Shown here one piece after another: positions 26,272 through 35,332 of a stretch of DNA of 52,100 nt; position 1 is the first letter of the stretch, and each line of letters opens with the position of its first letter. The DNA is from Candidatus Thalassarchaeum sp. (lineage in GTDB: Archaea; Thermoplasmatota; Poseidoniia; Poseidoniales; Thalassarchaeaceae). A model generated the notes under the pieces. That model was not told the DNA's origin. It was given only the letters and a program-made list of their open reading frames with translations, and did no database searches. The position numbers and the translations under genes are program-made. The DNA lies in contig JAKURL010000011.1 in assembly GCA_022449345.1 (NCBI GenBank), forward strand, positions 1 through 52,100, written 5' to 3'.

Positions 26272-27813
26272 ATGGCCGGTACTAGTGATTGGTTTGACAT
26301 CCGTGGTTGGATGGAATCGATTGTCGGCTGGTCGATGGATCAGGTTCACGACCTATTACCATCGAGTGAATTCAACCTAGGTCCACTTGGCTCAATAAAC
26401 ATCCAGAGCGAATTCGCTAGTGTTCAAGGTGCTCTTGAGATATTCATTTTCACCACCATAATGTGCACAGTTGTCTTTACCACAATGATGCTGACTCTGA
26501 TGATCGTTCCTTACATCGAGCGCAAATTCATTGCTAGATTGATGGACAGACTCGGTGCCACAACCACTCTTCGAAGCCTTTGGATTGGAGAAGGACATAC
26601 TACAGCCGGTCGTTGGTGGAATCAATTGCCGTTCGGAATCGGTGCTCCAATTGGATGGATTAATGGATTGCTAAACTCTACCTTTGGAAACAAATCCAAG
26701 CACGTTGCGGTCGACCGAGTCCACAACAGAGGATACCACGGAATCTGGTTCCTCTTCCCCGGCTTCTTCCAAGCCTTAGCGGACTTTCTCAAGTTCGCAA
26801 CTAAGGAGCACATGGTCCCCACAAAGGCCGACCGCTTGGTCTTTGAAACTGCTCCGGTAATAATCATCGCAACCACAATCATGGTTTACGCATTCATCCC
26901 ATTTGGTCCACACATTTGGGCAGCAAACCCAGACCTCTCTTTGGTCTTCATGATGGCCATTTTCGGAGTAGCGCCACTGGGTGTTTTCTTCTGCGGCTGG
27001 GCTTCCAACAACAAGTACACACTAATCGGTGGAATGCGATCTGCAGCTCAATTGACCGCTTACGAAATTCCACTATTGGTAAGCGTCCTCGCGATTGCAG
27101 TAATCTCAGGCTCATTTAATATCCTAGAGATAGTTGACTTCCAAATAGAGACCAGCAATACTTGGAACATATTCATCATGCCATTGGGTGCCGCTCTATT
27201 CCTCATCACAATGATTGCCGAAGTAGAACGAATCCCATTCGATATGCCTGAGGCTGAGGCCGAACTCGTCGAGGGTTGGTGGACAGAATATGGAGGAATT
27301 CGCTGGGGACTAATGTTTGCAGTTGAGATGATGCGCGCCTACGCTGCTTGCATCTTGTTCGCACTATTCTTCCTAGGCGGTTGGCAATTACCATTCGAGG
27401 ATACCTTGGTTGGTTTGCCCTATGTTGGCTTCATATTCGATTTCCTCGCAACCGCTACACCAGGCTTAGTCGTCCTTCTTCTCAAGGCATACCTAATGTT
27501 CGCCTTCTTCGTCTGGGTTCGCGCTTCACTACATCGTGTGCGAACCGATCAAATCCTCGAGTTTGGATGGCGCTGGCTACTACCCGCTTCGATGGTCAAC
27601 TTAGCGGTTGCAATTTTGCTTCGCCTCGAAGTTTGGGATAGCACAGCCGCTGGCGGCTGGCCTATTTGGGCAGTTCCGGTTCTCTTCGGAACATTCGTTC
27701 TGGCCTTCATCGTACTTGCTTTAGACGAGGACGAAGATGCGTTGGAACTGAACCGCAGGATGTATCATACTCAGACTTTAGAAAAGGCCAGCCCAGGTAC
27801 ACACAGAGATTAA
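26272..27813 (+). CDS. nuoH: Complex I subunit H with a large insertion
   Basis: The membrane subunit at the junction of the two arms helps form the quinone channel. Conserved elements are IERKFIARLMDRLGA (about 82-96), GFFQALADFLKFATKE (about 165-180) and the acidic loop ERIPFDMPEAEAELVEGWWTEYGG, which in the family lies next to the quinone path. It has 513 residues against the usual 320-430. Much of the excess is a segment of about 60 residues, roughly 97-156, between the first two elements, containing WIGEGHTTAGRWWNQLPFGIG. An N-terminal extension and C-terminal tail add more. TTG 26245 is in frame, but ATG 26272 follows AGGTGA at 26259-26264, so the gene starts just after nuoD stops. Confidence 0.94.
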   Translation: MAGTSDWFDIRGWMESIVGWSMDQVHDLLPSSEFNLGPLGSINIQSEFASVQGALEIFIFTTIMCTVVFTTMMLTLMIVPYIERKFIARLMDRLGATTTLRSLWIGEGHTTAGRWWNQLPFGIGAPIGWINGLLNSTFGNKSKHVAVDRVHNRGYHGIWFLFPGFFQALADFLKFATKEHMVPTKADRLVFETAPVIIIATTIMVYAFIPFGPHIWAANPDLSLVFMMAIFGVAPLGVFFCGWASNNKYTLIGGMRSAAQLTAYEIPLLVSVLAIAVISGSFNILEIVDFQIETSNTWNIFIMPLGAALFLITMIAEVERIPFDMPEAEAELVEGWWTEYGGIRWGLMFAVEMMRAYAACILFALFFLGGWQLPFEDTLVGLPYVGFIFDFLATATPGLVVLLLKAYLMFAFFVWVRASLHRVRTDQILEFGWRWLLPASMVNLAVAILLRLEVWDSTAAGGWPIWAVPVLFGTFVLAFIVLALDEDEDALELNRRMYHTQTLEKASPGTHRD

Positions 27814-27828
27814 TTTGGAGGTGAATGA

Positions 27829-28812
27829 ATGGACAAATCACAACAATACAACACTGGACACCCACACGCGGCTCCTAATTTCCGCAATTTGGTTATCAAG
27901 CCTATGTGGATGACTATGAAGACGGCATTACGAACTATTCCTTTCCTAGGCCGACTCGGCCTGCTGAAGAATAATTACCACGGTCAGAAAGTTACCATGA
28001 CCGATGAATTCACAGAAGCGAGAATCGGTGACAACCATCTTTCAGAGGGACACACATACGCAGCGGACAGGGAATCAACCGATCTTCTTCCATTCCTTGA
28101 GAGGCCGGTCACCGTGATGTATCCTTATGAGCGACTAGAAGACATGGAACCTTGGTTATTCGTTCCAGGAAATTACAATGGTAGAATCGGAATTGTTTGG
28201 GAAACTTGCACCGCTTGTAAGGCATGTGTCAGAGCCTGTCCAAACGATTGTCTGCACATGACTTCGGAAGTCAGAGTCAACGTCCTCGACCTGGCCGAGG
28301 AAGGCGATGAGTGGCATGGCTATGGTTCAGAATTCGCGGCCGGCGGATACGCTGCTAAGCCAAAGGAAGACTTCGACGAAATCGAGGAATTCGATTTGGT
28401 CAACGAGCATTCAGCAGCGCCTCAGCAATACGATTTCGCTGAGGTAATAGATATTTCCGGAGATACCGCAACCGTCCGTTGGATGGATGGATCGGGGATA
28501 GAAGATGTCGCTACTACCGATCTCAAGCCGGCCGAGACCGACATCGTCAGCGGCCAAATCGACATCGGACGCTGTATGTTCTGTGGACTCTGTGCTGAGG
28601 CCTGTCCATTCGAGTCTTTCTTCATGACAAACGAATACGATGGAATGTCTGGTTACTCACGCGAGGAGCTTTGGTTCGATGCTGATAGAACTCGCGTGCT
28701 TCCAGCCGTTCATCAAGAGCGAGTCGATATGGAACTCGCAAAGCGCGCCAAGAAGGAGAAGGAGAAGCGCGCCAGGAAGGCAGCTAGAGCTGCCAAGCAA
28801 GCGGAGGCTTGA
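27829..28812 (+). CDS. nuoI: Complex I subunit I (two 4Fe-4S clusters) with an insertion between clusters
   Basis: A ferredoxin-like subunit with two [4Fe-4S] sites that relay electrons towards NuoB. The first site is C127, C130, C133, C137 (CTACKACVRACP) and the second is C249, C252, C255, C259 (CMFCGLCAEACP). The clusters are separated by about 111 residues rather than the usual 30-40. The inserted part is acidic and ends with a stretch like a small beta barrel (AEVIDISGDTATVRWMDGSG). The C-terminus is a lysine/arginine/alanine-rich helix. It has 327 residues where 150-220 is common. It is preceded by GGAGGTGAATG and followed by nuoJ1. Confidence 0.93.
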   Translation: MDKSQQYNTGHPHAAPNFRNLVIKPMWMTMKTALRTIPFLGRLGLLKNNYHGQKVTMTDEFTEARIGDNHLSEGHTYAADRESTDLLPFLERPVTVMYPYERLEDMEPWLFVPGNYNGRIGIVWETCTACKACVRACPNDCLHMTSEVRVNVLDLAEEGDEWHGYGSEFAAGGYAAKPKEDFDEIEEFDLVNEHSAAPQQYDFAEVIDISGDTATVRWMDGSGIEDVATTDLKPAETDIVSGQIDIGRCMFCGLCAEACPFESFFMTNEYDGMSGYSREELWFDADRTRVLPAVHQERVDMELAKRAKKEKEKRARKAARAAKQAEA

Positions 28813-28817
28813 TTCCG

Positions 28818-29087
28818 GTGGATGTGGATTTCGAGGCTGTTGCATTCGTCATTATGGCGCTTGTGGCAATCCTCGGAGCCCTTGGCTGCGTTTATGCAAG
28901 AAGAGTCGCACACTCTCTTCTCTCTCTGATGATGACCTTCTTCGCAGTCGCTGGAGTTATGGTATTAGCACACGCTGAGATGTTGGCGGCGATTCAGATT
29001 CTGGTTTACCTCGGCTCGGTTATGCTTGTAGTTCAGTTCGGAGTTATGCTAACTCGCCGCCAGATACAGGAAGGCGATGTTGAATGA
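28818..29087 (+). CDS. nuoJ1: Complex I subunit J, N-terminal half
   Basis: This 89-residue protein has three membrane helices and corresponds to the first half of NuoJ. The conserved third helix is visible: ML-AAIQILVYLGSVMLVVQFGVML, residues about 57-80, which contains the pi-bulge helix region important for coupling. The start is uncertain: TTG 28809 overlaps the nuoI stop, while GTG 28818 has better spacing from GGAGG at 28803-28807 and is used here. The second half of NuoJ is the next gene, overlapping by four bases. Confidence 0.85.
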   Translation: MDVDFEAVAFVIMALVAILGALGCVYARRVAHSLLSLMMTFFAVAGVMVLAHAEMLAAIQILVYLGSVMLVVQFGVMLTRRQIQEGDVE

Positions 29088-29350
29088 AGGTCTTGGGAAC
29101 GGTCGCTCGTTTCGGAGTATTCGCCTTCGTTCTAATTCTCTTGCGAGAAGTGATGGAACACCCAATGTGGGATGTACCTGCTGCCGGCGCTCCAACAACA
29201 CTCGACTTTTCGGTCTCAATCCTAGATGATTGGGCACTCGTCACAGTTGTCTTAGGAATTTTACTCTCAATGGCGATGATTGGTGCATCCTACCTCGTCC
29301 GTGACGAGCGCCTCGTCAATCTCCTCTACGATATGGGAGATGATGAGTGA
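29084..29350 (+). CDS. nuoJ2: Complex I subunit J, C-terminal half
   Basis: An 88-residue protein with two membrane helices (residues about 8-20 and 50-70) completes NuoJ. Its start overlaps the nuoJ1 stop (ATGA, 29084-29087), and the two are in different frames, so this is a real split and not a single suppressed stop. Split nuoJ genes are also known from haloarchaea. The segment ILDDWALVTVVLGILLSMAMIGASYLV resembles the last helix of NuoJ, which usually follows the G-x-x-L-F/L motif. Its stop overlaps the nuoK start. Confidence 0.82.
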   Translation: MKVLGTVARFGVFAFVLILLREVMEHPMWDVPAAGAPTTLDFSVSILDDWALVTVVLGILLSMAMIGASYLVRDERLVNLLYDMGDDE

Positions 29351-29652
29351 TGATTGAGGCCAGTTGGATAGCCGGTCTTGGAGTCATTCTCTTCGGTATC
29401 GGATTGATTGGGGCATTCAGTCGCAAGAACGCCATCGTTGTTCTGATGTGCATTGAGGTGATGCTAAACGCAGCCAATCTGAACTTCGTCGCGGGTGCGT
29501 TACACCACGGCTCCGTCGACGGCTGGGTATTCACCGCGGTTGCGATTGCAATAGCAGCCGCGGAAGTTGCAATTGGGCTTGCAATCCTACTTTCCTTGTA
29601 CAGTACACAAGAAACAATTTCGCTCGATGAAGCGACTCTTCTGAGAAATTGA
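29350..29652 (+). CDS. nuoK: Complex I subunit K (antiporter-linked small subunit)
   Basis: NuoK here has 100 residues and three helices. The key glutamates of the family are present: one in helix 2 (MCIEVMLNAANLNFV) and one in helix 3 (AAAEVAIGLAI), which carry protons in the membrane arm. The ATG at 29350 overlaps the preceding stop (TGATG); GTG 29347 is in frame one codon earlier. Length and motifs are typical. Confidence 0.95.
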   Translation: MIEASWIAGLGVILFGIGLIGAFSRKNAIVVLMCIEVMLNAANLNFVAGALHHGSVDGWVFTAVAIAIAAAEVAIGLAILLSLYSTQETISLDEATLLRN

Positions 29653-29662
29653 GGTGATGAAA

Positions 29663-31963
29663 ATGGGCGAACATAAACAGGAGTGGGATAGACTACTCTT
29701 AATCCTGCCATTTTTGGCAATCGTACCTTACCTGTATAGCACAGGTGAATCGTCAACCGATTACTGGTGGTTAATCATCGCCACCCCATTAGTTTTCTTT
29801 GCCGCAATTGCCATCGCCGGTCAAGTTTGGAATGGTGATGAAGTATGGGTGAATCGATTGAAGGAAGGTGGAATCCTAGGTCTTGGAGCGCTCAGCGTAT
29901 CTCTTTCTGCAGCGATTTGGCTGATTTACGATTATCTTGACCACCATGGACATCTAGAATCTGGAGATCCATTCAGTTGGTTGTCCTTTGATGTCCTGAC
30001 CTATGATTCAGATGGCTGGTCAGTAGCCTCGTCAGGGTTCAGCGGAATCGGATTTGGAATATATCTTGACGCAGTTAGCATCATGTTGCTATTTGTCGCT
30101 ACCTTCCTCTGCTTCCTCATCTGCTGGTTTGCAATTGGGTACATGACTACAGATTCTATCAATGACAACTCCAACCACCGATTCTTCGCAGAGTTTATTC
30201 TATTCAGTATGGGTATGTTCGGGATGGTCCTCGCTGACAACTTCCTCTGGCTATTCATCTTCTGGGAGATAATGGGACTCTGTTCCTACCTGCTCATTGG
30301 ATTCTATTACTGGAAGGAAAGCGCTGCCTACGCGGCAAAGAAAGCATTCCTGACAACTCGCGTAGGCGATGTATTCTTGATGATTGGACTATTGATGCTC
30401 TACGATATCTACGGTTCTCTCGACTTCGCAGTGGTCTTCGACGACCCGTCGACCGGTGTAGGCGGAGCAGCGGTCGATGCAGCTATGCTCGAGACCGCGC
30501 TTCTGATGCTATTCATCGGCGCGGTCGGTAAGTCGGCTCAGTTCCCACTACACGTCTGGCTGCCTGATGCGATGGAAGGACCAACCCCTGTATCGGCTCT
30601 TATCCACGCAGCGACTATGGTGAATGCTGGATTGTATCTAGTCGCTAGGATGGTGCCATTCGTCGATGTCCATAACCACGGCGTAGTCGGAATGGAAGAT
30701 TTGGGCCTCATCATAGCTTGGATCGGTGGAATAACTGCATTCATGGCGGCAGCGATTGCCTTTGTGCAGAACGATATCAAGAAGGTTCTAGCCTACTCGA
30801 CGATGAGTCAACTCGCCTACATATTCACAGGATTGGGAGCGGCTCTTTGGTTCTTCAATCACGACAAGCACCATGCCGGTGCTCTAGTATTCGGTGGTGC
30901 TCTATTCCATCTCTTCAACCACGCCATGGCGAAGGGTATGCTGTTCATGGCAAGTGGTTCGGTAATCCACGAGGTCCACCACGCTCACGACCATCTCCAC
31001 CATGGCGATGATCATGGAGACCACGACTTCGACCCTCAAGATATGCGTAATATGGGTGGCTTGGCGAGCAAATTACCGGTAACTGCCACCGCCATGATGT
31101 TCGGCTCGATGTCGATTATTGGAATCCCATTAATCGGAGGATTCTGGTCGAAGGAAATTATCGTTGGAAAGACTTGGTATGCTTACTTCAACGGAGCAGA
31201 TGCATTACTAGGGCCTGCTCTGCTAATCCTTGCAACCGCAGGAATGACTGGATTCTACATGTCGCGAATGTGGTTCATGACCTTCGCAGGCAAGCCAAAG
31301 AACGAACTCGTTGACCACGTACACGAGGAGACTCCTTGGATCAAAACACCGCTAGTAATTCTCTCGATTATCACCGCACTGGGTGGCTTCGGCCTAGCCC
31401 TATATGGAATTGTAGATTGGTTGTCGGGAGATGCCGACCATCTGTCTATTCACAAGGCAACCTTACTTGATCAGGTGATTTACGAACTGGAACACGCATT
31501 CCTACCTGAGGACGAACAAGTTCGAATGATTGGTTGGACAACTATTGCACTCTCCTTCATCCTTGGTCCAATAATGGCCGCTCGCATATACGGTGGTTCA
31601 CTTAAGGAAGGAGAACAAGCAACACCACTGGTTCACTGGTTGACCAGCCTCTCAAGCAAGTTCGGTAACCAGAATGTCGATGACTTAGCAAATTCACAAT
31701 TTGCAGATGCTTTGCAAAATCGTCTATATTTCGACGACCTATACGAATGGGCTCTCGGCAAGACAATCATTCCATTCTCAAATTTCGCTGCTTGGTTTGA
31801 TGCGAATGTTATTGATGGAGTAATAAAACAAATCGAATCAAATTCGGTTCTGGGTTCTGTCCAGATTCGCAGAGTAACCACTGGTAGTGCCCGCGACTAC
31901 ATTCTGATGGCAGCGATCGGTGCACTGAGCATATTTGCTCTGATTTGGGGGGTGAGCGGTTGA
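29663..31963 (+). CDS. nuoL: Complex I subunit L (proton-pumping antiporter-like) with a histidine-rich loop
   Basis: A 766-residue membrane subunit of the Mrp-antiporter-like type at the far end of the membrane arm. Conserved are WEIMGLCSYLLIGFYY with the key glutamate, LLMLFIGAVGKSAQFPLHVWLPDAMEGPTPVSALIHAATMV (about residues 287-327) and NDIKKVLAYSTMSQLAYI. The C-terminus carries the long lateral helix. Between helices at about residues 436-455, nine of twenty residues are histidine with several aspartates, just before the family sequence QDMRNMGGL. Of possible starts at 29654, 29657 and 29663, the last is best spaced from GAGGTG at 29651-29656. Confidence 0.95.
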   Translation: MGEHKQEWDRLLLILPFLAIVPYLYSTGESSTDYWWLIIATPLVFFAAIAIAGQVWNGDEVWVNRLKEGGILGLGALSVSLSAAIWLIYDYLDHHGHLESGDPFSWLSFDVLTYDSDGWSVASSGFSGIGFGIYLDAVSIMLLFVATFLCFLICWFAIGYMTTDSINDNSNHRFFAEFILFSMGMFGMVLADNFLWLFIFWEIMGLCSYLLIGFYYWKESAAYAAKKAFLTTRVGDVFLMIGLLMLYDIYGSLDFAVVFDDPSTGVGGAAVDAAMLETALLMLFIGAVGKSAQFPLHVWLPDAMEGPTPVSALIHAATMVNAGLYLVARMVPFVDVHNHGVVGMEDLGLIIAWIGGITAFMAAAIAFVQNDIKKVLAYSTMSQLAYIFTGLGAALWFFNHDKHHAGALVFGGALFHLFNHAMAKGMLFMASGSVIHEVHHAHDHLHHGDDHGDHDFDPQDMRNMGGLASKLPVTATAMMFGSMSIIGIPLIGGFWSKEIIVGKTWYAYFNGADALLGPALLILATAGMTGFYMSRMWFMTFAGKPKNELVDHVHEETPWIKTPLVILSIITALGGFGLALYGIVDWLSGDADHLSIHKATLLDQVIYELEHAFLPEDEQVRMIGWTTIALSFILGPIMAARIYGGSLKEGEQATPLVHWLTSLSSKFGNQNVDDLANSQFADALQNRLYFDDLYEWALGKTIIPFSNFAAWFDANVIDGVIKQIESNSVLGSVQIRRVTTGSARDYILMAAIGALSIFALIWGVSG

Positions 31964-33573
31964 TTGAATCAGATCCTTTAACCTTCATCACACTCACACC
32001 ATTAGTAGTCGGCCTAGCCCTGCTAGTGTTGCCATACATCGCTCCTGCTAGCATGGCTGATTTCACTCGCAAGATTGCTCGCTCATTTTCGATGGGAATT
32101 GCTCTGGCAATCTTCGCAATCACCTCAGCACTATTCCTTGGCCAAATTGGAAATATCGACTGGCTCGATATCACTCAAGGTCAATACGTATTCCAGAATG
32201 AGTCAGTGATTCTTGTTGAGAGCATAGGAGTCCGCTGGGTAGTCGGTGTCGACGCCTTGTCATTCCCAATGGTATGGTTGACAGCCATGCTAATTCCAGT
32301 CTCGATGCTAGTAGAGTGGGATGCCAAGAAGGGACACATTTTCCACCCGCTCATTCTGATTATGGAGGGTGCATTGATTGGAGTATTCGTAGTACTCGAC
32401 TTATTCGTCTTCTACGTCTTCTGGGAATTGACTCTAATCCCGATGTTCTTCCTGATTTTGGTATGGGGTGGAGACGACCGCAGATATGCTTCAATGAAGT
32501 TCTTCATCTACACTTTCACCGCTAGTGTCCTAATGTTGATTGGTATTCTTGTGATGTACTTCAACACAGGAGACGCAAGCCTTGCTGGAACGCTAACCGG
32601 TCACCACTTCGACCTAGTCTCAATGACCGCTCAGGCCTCCGGAAATGGTTTGATTGCAGGAGAGGGTCTACGGCACTTCGTCTGGATTCTGTTACTGATT
32701 GGATTTGCCACGAAGATGCCTAGCGTACCAGTCCACACTTGGCTACCAGATGCTCACGTTCAGGCGCCCACAGCGGGCTCGATGCTGCTGGCTGGTGTGA
32801 TGCTGAAGATGGGCGCCTATGGATTCCTCAGGATTGCTGTAACAATCTTCCCAGAGTCGACAGTTGTCTTCACTCCGCTATTGATTTTGCTTGGAATGGC
32901 AAGTCTAGTTTACGGGGCTATCGTCTGTATGGGACAGACCAATCTCAAGCGCATGGTGGCTTATTCATCGGTCTCTCACATGGGACTAATCTTCCTAGGA
33001 ATCGCCACCATGCAGCCTCTAGGAATCGCCGGTGCGCTATTCATGATGTTCGCACACGGAATCATCAGCCCTCTCCTGTTCGCTGTGGCTGGTGCCTTCA
33101 AGCATCACTATCACACTCTTGAGATTGGATCGATGCGAGGAATCGCTCACCACTCGCCATGGTTGGCTGGCCACATGATGTTAGGTTGGATGGCAAGCCT
33201 CGGCTTGCCCCTACTGGCAGGATTCGTGGCCGAAATTGCGGTGATGATTGCCTTCTGGATGACATTCGGATGGCTGGTCATCTTGCCGGCACTGACACTA
33301 ATCATCACCGCTGTCTACTACCTAACCAGTATGCAGAGAACCATTTTCGAAGGCGGAGACCCACACGTTGGAGTTCTACCAGATACAATGCATCGAGAAG
33401 AACCACGAGACATTACTTGGCATGAGAATGCTGGGATGTTTGTGCTTGTAGCTCTAACCGTCTTGTTTGGAATCCTGCCGTTCATCTTCTGGGACATGAT
33501 GTCCGATTGGTCTACTGAATTCATGCTGGAGACACTAATCCATGCGATGAACAGTCAGGGGGTGAAGCCCTGA
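31960..33573 (+). CDS. nuoM: Complex I subunit M (antiporter-like)
   Basis: A 537-residue antiporter-like proton-pumping subunit. Visible are VLDLFVFYVFWELTLIPMFFLI with the essential glutamate, FATKMPSVPVHTWLPDAHVQAPTAGSMLLAGVMLKMGAYG (around residues 248-287) and QTNLKRMVAYSSVSHMG. The start chosen is TTG 31960, overlapping the nuoL stop and preceded by GGGGGGTGAG; an upstream TTG at 31945 would remove this ribosome site. Its stop overlaps the nuoN start. Confidence 0.94.
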   Translation: MIESDPLTFITLTPLVVGLALLVLPYIAPASMADFTRKIARSFSMGIALAIFAITSALFLGQIGNIDWLDITQGQYVFQNESVILVESIGVRWVVGVDALSFPMVWLTAMLIPVSMLVEWDAKKGHIFHPLILIMEGALIGVFVVLDLFVFYVFWELTLIPMFFLILVWGGDDRRYASMKFFIYTFTASVLMLIGILVMYFNTGDASLAGTLTGHHFDLVSMTAQASGNGLIAGEGLRHFVWILLLIGFATKMPSVPVHTWLPDAHVQAPTAGSMLLAGVMLKMGAYGFLRIAVTIFPESTVVFTPLLILLGMASLVYGAIVCMGQTNLKRMVAYSSVSHMGLIFLGIATMQPLGIAGALFMMFAHGIISPLLFAVAGAFKHHYHTLEIGSMRGIAHHSPWLAGHMMLGWMASLGLPLLAGFVAEIAVMIAFWMTFGWLVILPALTLIITAVYYLTSMQRTIFEGGDPHVGVLPDTMHREEPRDITWHENAGMFVLVALTVLFGILPFIFWDMMSDWSTEFMLETLIHAMNSQGVKP

Positions 33574-35246
33574 TGTTGACCACTGAAGAAATGGAATATC
33601 TTCTACCAGAGATGGTGCTTGTTGCAGGTATCATCCTAGCAGTGCTAGTTCCAAACCTCGGTGACTCGACTTTCCGAATACCACTTACTCGAACCAGAAT
33701 TCCTATATTTATCGGAGGAACCCGATTCAAGACCACCTCAAACCCAAGAATTCCTGCTAGAATAGCGATTCTGGCCTTTTTCGTCGCTTTCGTGTATTCG
33801 TTCCTAGAAATCAAAACAGCATCCGGTGAAGTTGGCGGAGTTATCGAGATTACTTCTTTCACCAGAATGATGTCTTTCGTATTCTACGGTGCGCTTCTGT
33901 TAGCAGCTATCGCCACAACTTACAGAATGCCTGCACGACCCTCCGCACGAGCACCTCGTGAGAAGGATTCAGAATTGCGAACTGAGGCGCTTATCTCCGC
34001 CTTGATGGATAATCGCCGACAGGTCGATTTCCACATTCTACTGATGATGGTTGGACTCGGTATGGGTCTGATGGCGATGGCTTCGAATCTGTTCTTCATG
34101 TTCGTAGCCATCGAGTTGGCTAGCCTAGCCGCCTACATATTGGTTGCATTCCACAAGGAAGAGGAAGTCGGCGGCGAGGCCGGTGCTAAGTACTTCATCG
34201 TCGGTTCGGTTGCAAGCGCTACTGGAATCTACGGAATGTCGTTGGTTTACCTCTGGTCAGGAGACCTCGATTTCGATGCACTGGCAGCCTCTTGGGCAGC
34301 GATGGATGGCCTAGATCCATTCGCTGTTGTGGGTGTTGGATTGATGTTGGTTGCCTTCGGCTTCAAGGTCAGCGCAGCGCCATTCCACCTAGCGACTCCT
34401 GACGCCTACGCTGGAGCATCTTCACCAGTTGCAGGTGTCTTGGCAACCGCTTCCAAGGCGATGGGATTCGTCGCCCTATTCCGAGTTCTAATCGAGATTA
34501 CAATGCCAGAAGAGGGCGAGGCACTTTGGTTCGTGCTGCTAGCAATCATTGCCGTTGTTACAATGACTTGGGGTAACCTTGCAGCATTGACTAGCGAGAA
34601 CCCCAAGAGAATGCTGGCCTACTCTAGTGTCGCTCACGCTGGATACATGCTGGCTGCGATCGCTGCGGTGGGCAGTGGATTGGGAGATTCCTCAACGACT
34701 GAGCTGGTACTGGTTGCAATCGTCTTCCACCTGACAATTCTAGTCTTGTTCAAGCTTGGTGCTTTCCTTGTTCTGGGAATACTTGAGACAGAGGGTCGAA
34801 GCCACCGCTTGGAAGATCTTCATGGCCTAGCTCAGCGCGACCCTCTTATCGCTGGTTCGATGTTCATCTTCATGCTAGCACTGGCTGGAGTCCCACCACT
34901 ATCTGGATTCCTTTCGAAGTTACTGATGATTAATGGAATCGTCAACATCAGTGCTGGCACAGGTAGCACGAATGCAGATGCGATCGTCCCATGGGCTGAG
35001 ACCGTTGATCCTGTATTTTGGTTGGCAATGGCCATCGTTCTGAACAGCGCCCTTTCACTATTCTACTACTTACGAATCGGCCTAGTGATGTTCTTTGAAG
35101 CACCAGAGAATGCGAAGCCACTGCGTAAGACACTCCACCTTCGAAATACCATCCTTGTCCTAACCGTCCTAACCGTGTTCTTCGGAATCGGCTCAGGTGC
35201 AGAATACCTACTCGACCTCGTCGAGACTGCGGTGTCTGCCCTTTGA
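33573..35246 (+). CDS. nuoN: Complex I subunit N (antiporter-like), last gene of the nuo operon
   Basis: A 557-residue antiporter-like subunit packed next to NuoK. Seen are NLFFMFVAIELASLAAYILVAFHKE with the key glutamate, FGFKVSAAPFHLATPDAYAGASSPVAGVLATASKAMGFV and NPKRMLAYSSVAHAGYMLAAI. A basic hydrophilic loop (residues about 113-148, RMPARPSARAPREK) lies near the N-terminus. The ATG overlaps the nuoM stop. After this gene comes an 86-base gap and a translation factor, so nuoE, nuoF and nuoG are not part of the operon. Confidence 0.95.
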   Translation: MLTTEEMEYLLPEMVLVAGIILAVLVPNLGDSTFRIPLTRTRIPIFIGGTRFKTTSNPRIPARIAILAFFVAFVYSFLEIKTASGEVGGVIEITSFTRMMSFVFYGALLLAAIATTYRMPARPSARAPREKDSELRTEALISALMDNRRQVDFHILLMMVGLGMGLMAMASNLFFMFVAIELASLAAYILVAFHKEEEVGGEAGAKYFIVGSVASATGIYGMSLVYLWSGDLDFDALAASWAAMDGLDPFAVVGVGLMLVAFGFKVSAAPFHLATPDAYAGASSPVAGVLATASKAMGFVALFRVLIEITMPEEGEALWFVLLAIIAVVTMTWGNLAALTSENPKRMLAYSSVAHAGYMLAAIAAVGSGLGDSSTTELVLVAIVFHLTILVLFKLGAFLVLGILETEGRSHRLEDLHGLAQRDPLIAGSMFIFMLALAGVPPLSGFLSKLLMINGIVNISAGTGSTNADAIVPWAETVDPVFWLAMAIVLNSALSLFYYLRIGLVMFFEAPENAKPLRKTLHLRNTILVLTVLTVFFGIGSGAEYLLDLVETAVSAL

Positions 35247-35332
35247 TTCATTTGAGAGTTAGCCGCAAGCGGTAATTTCTCGGCCTTTCAACGAGGCATG
35301 GTTTCACATAGGGGCCTCTCGACCGACGCCCA

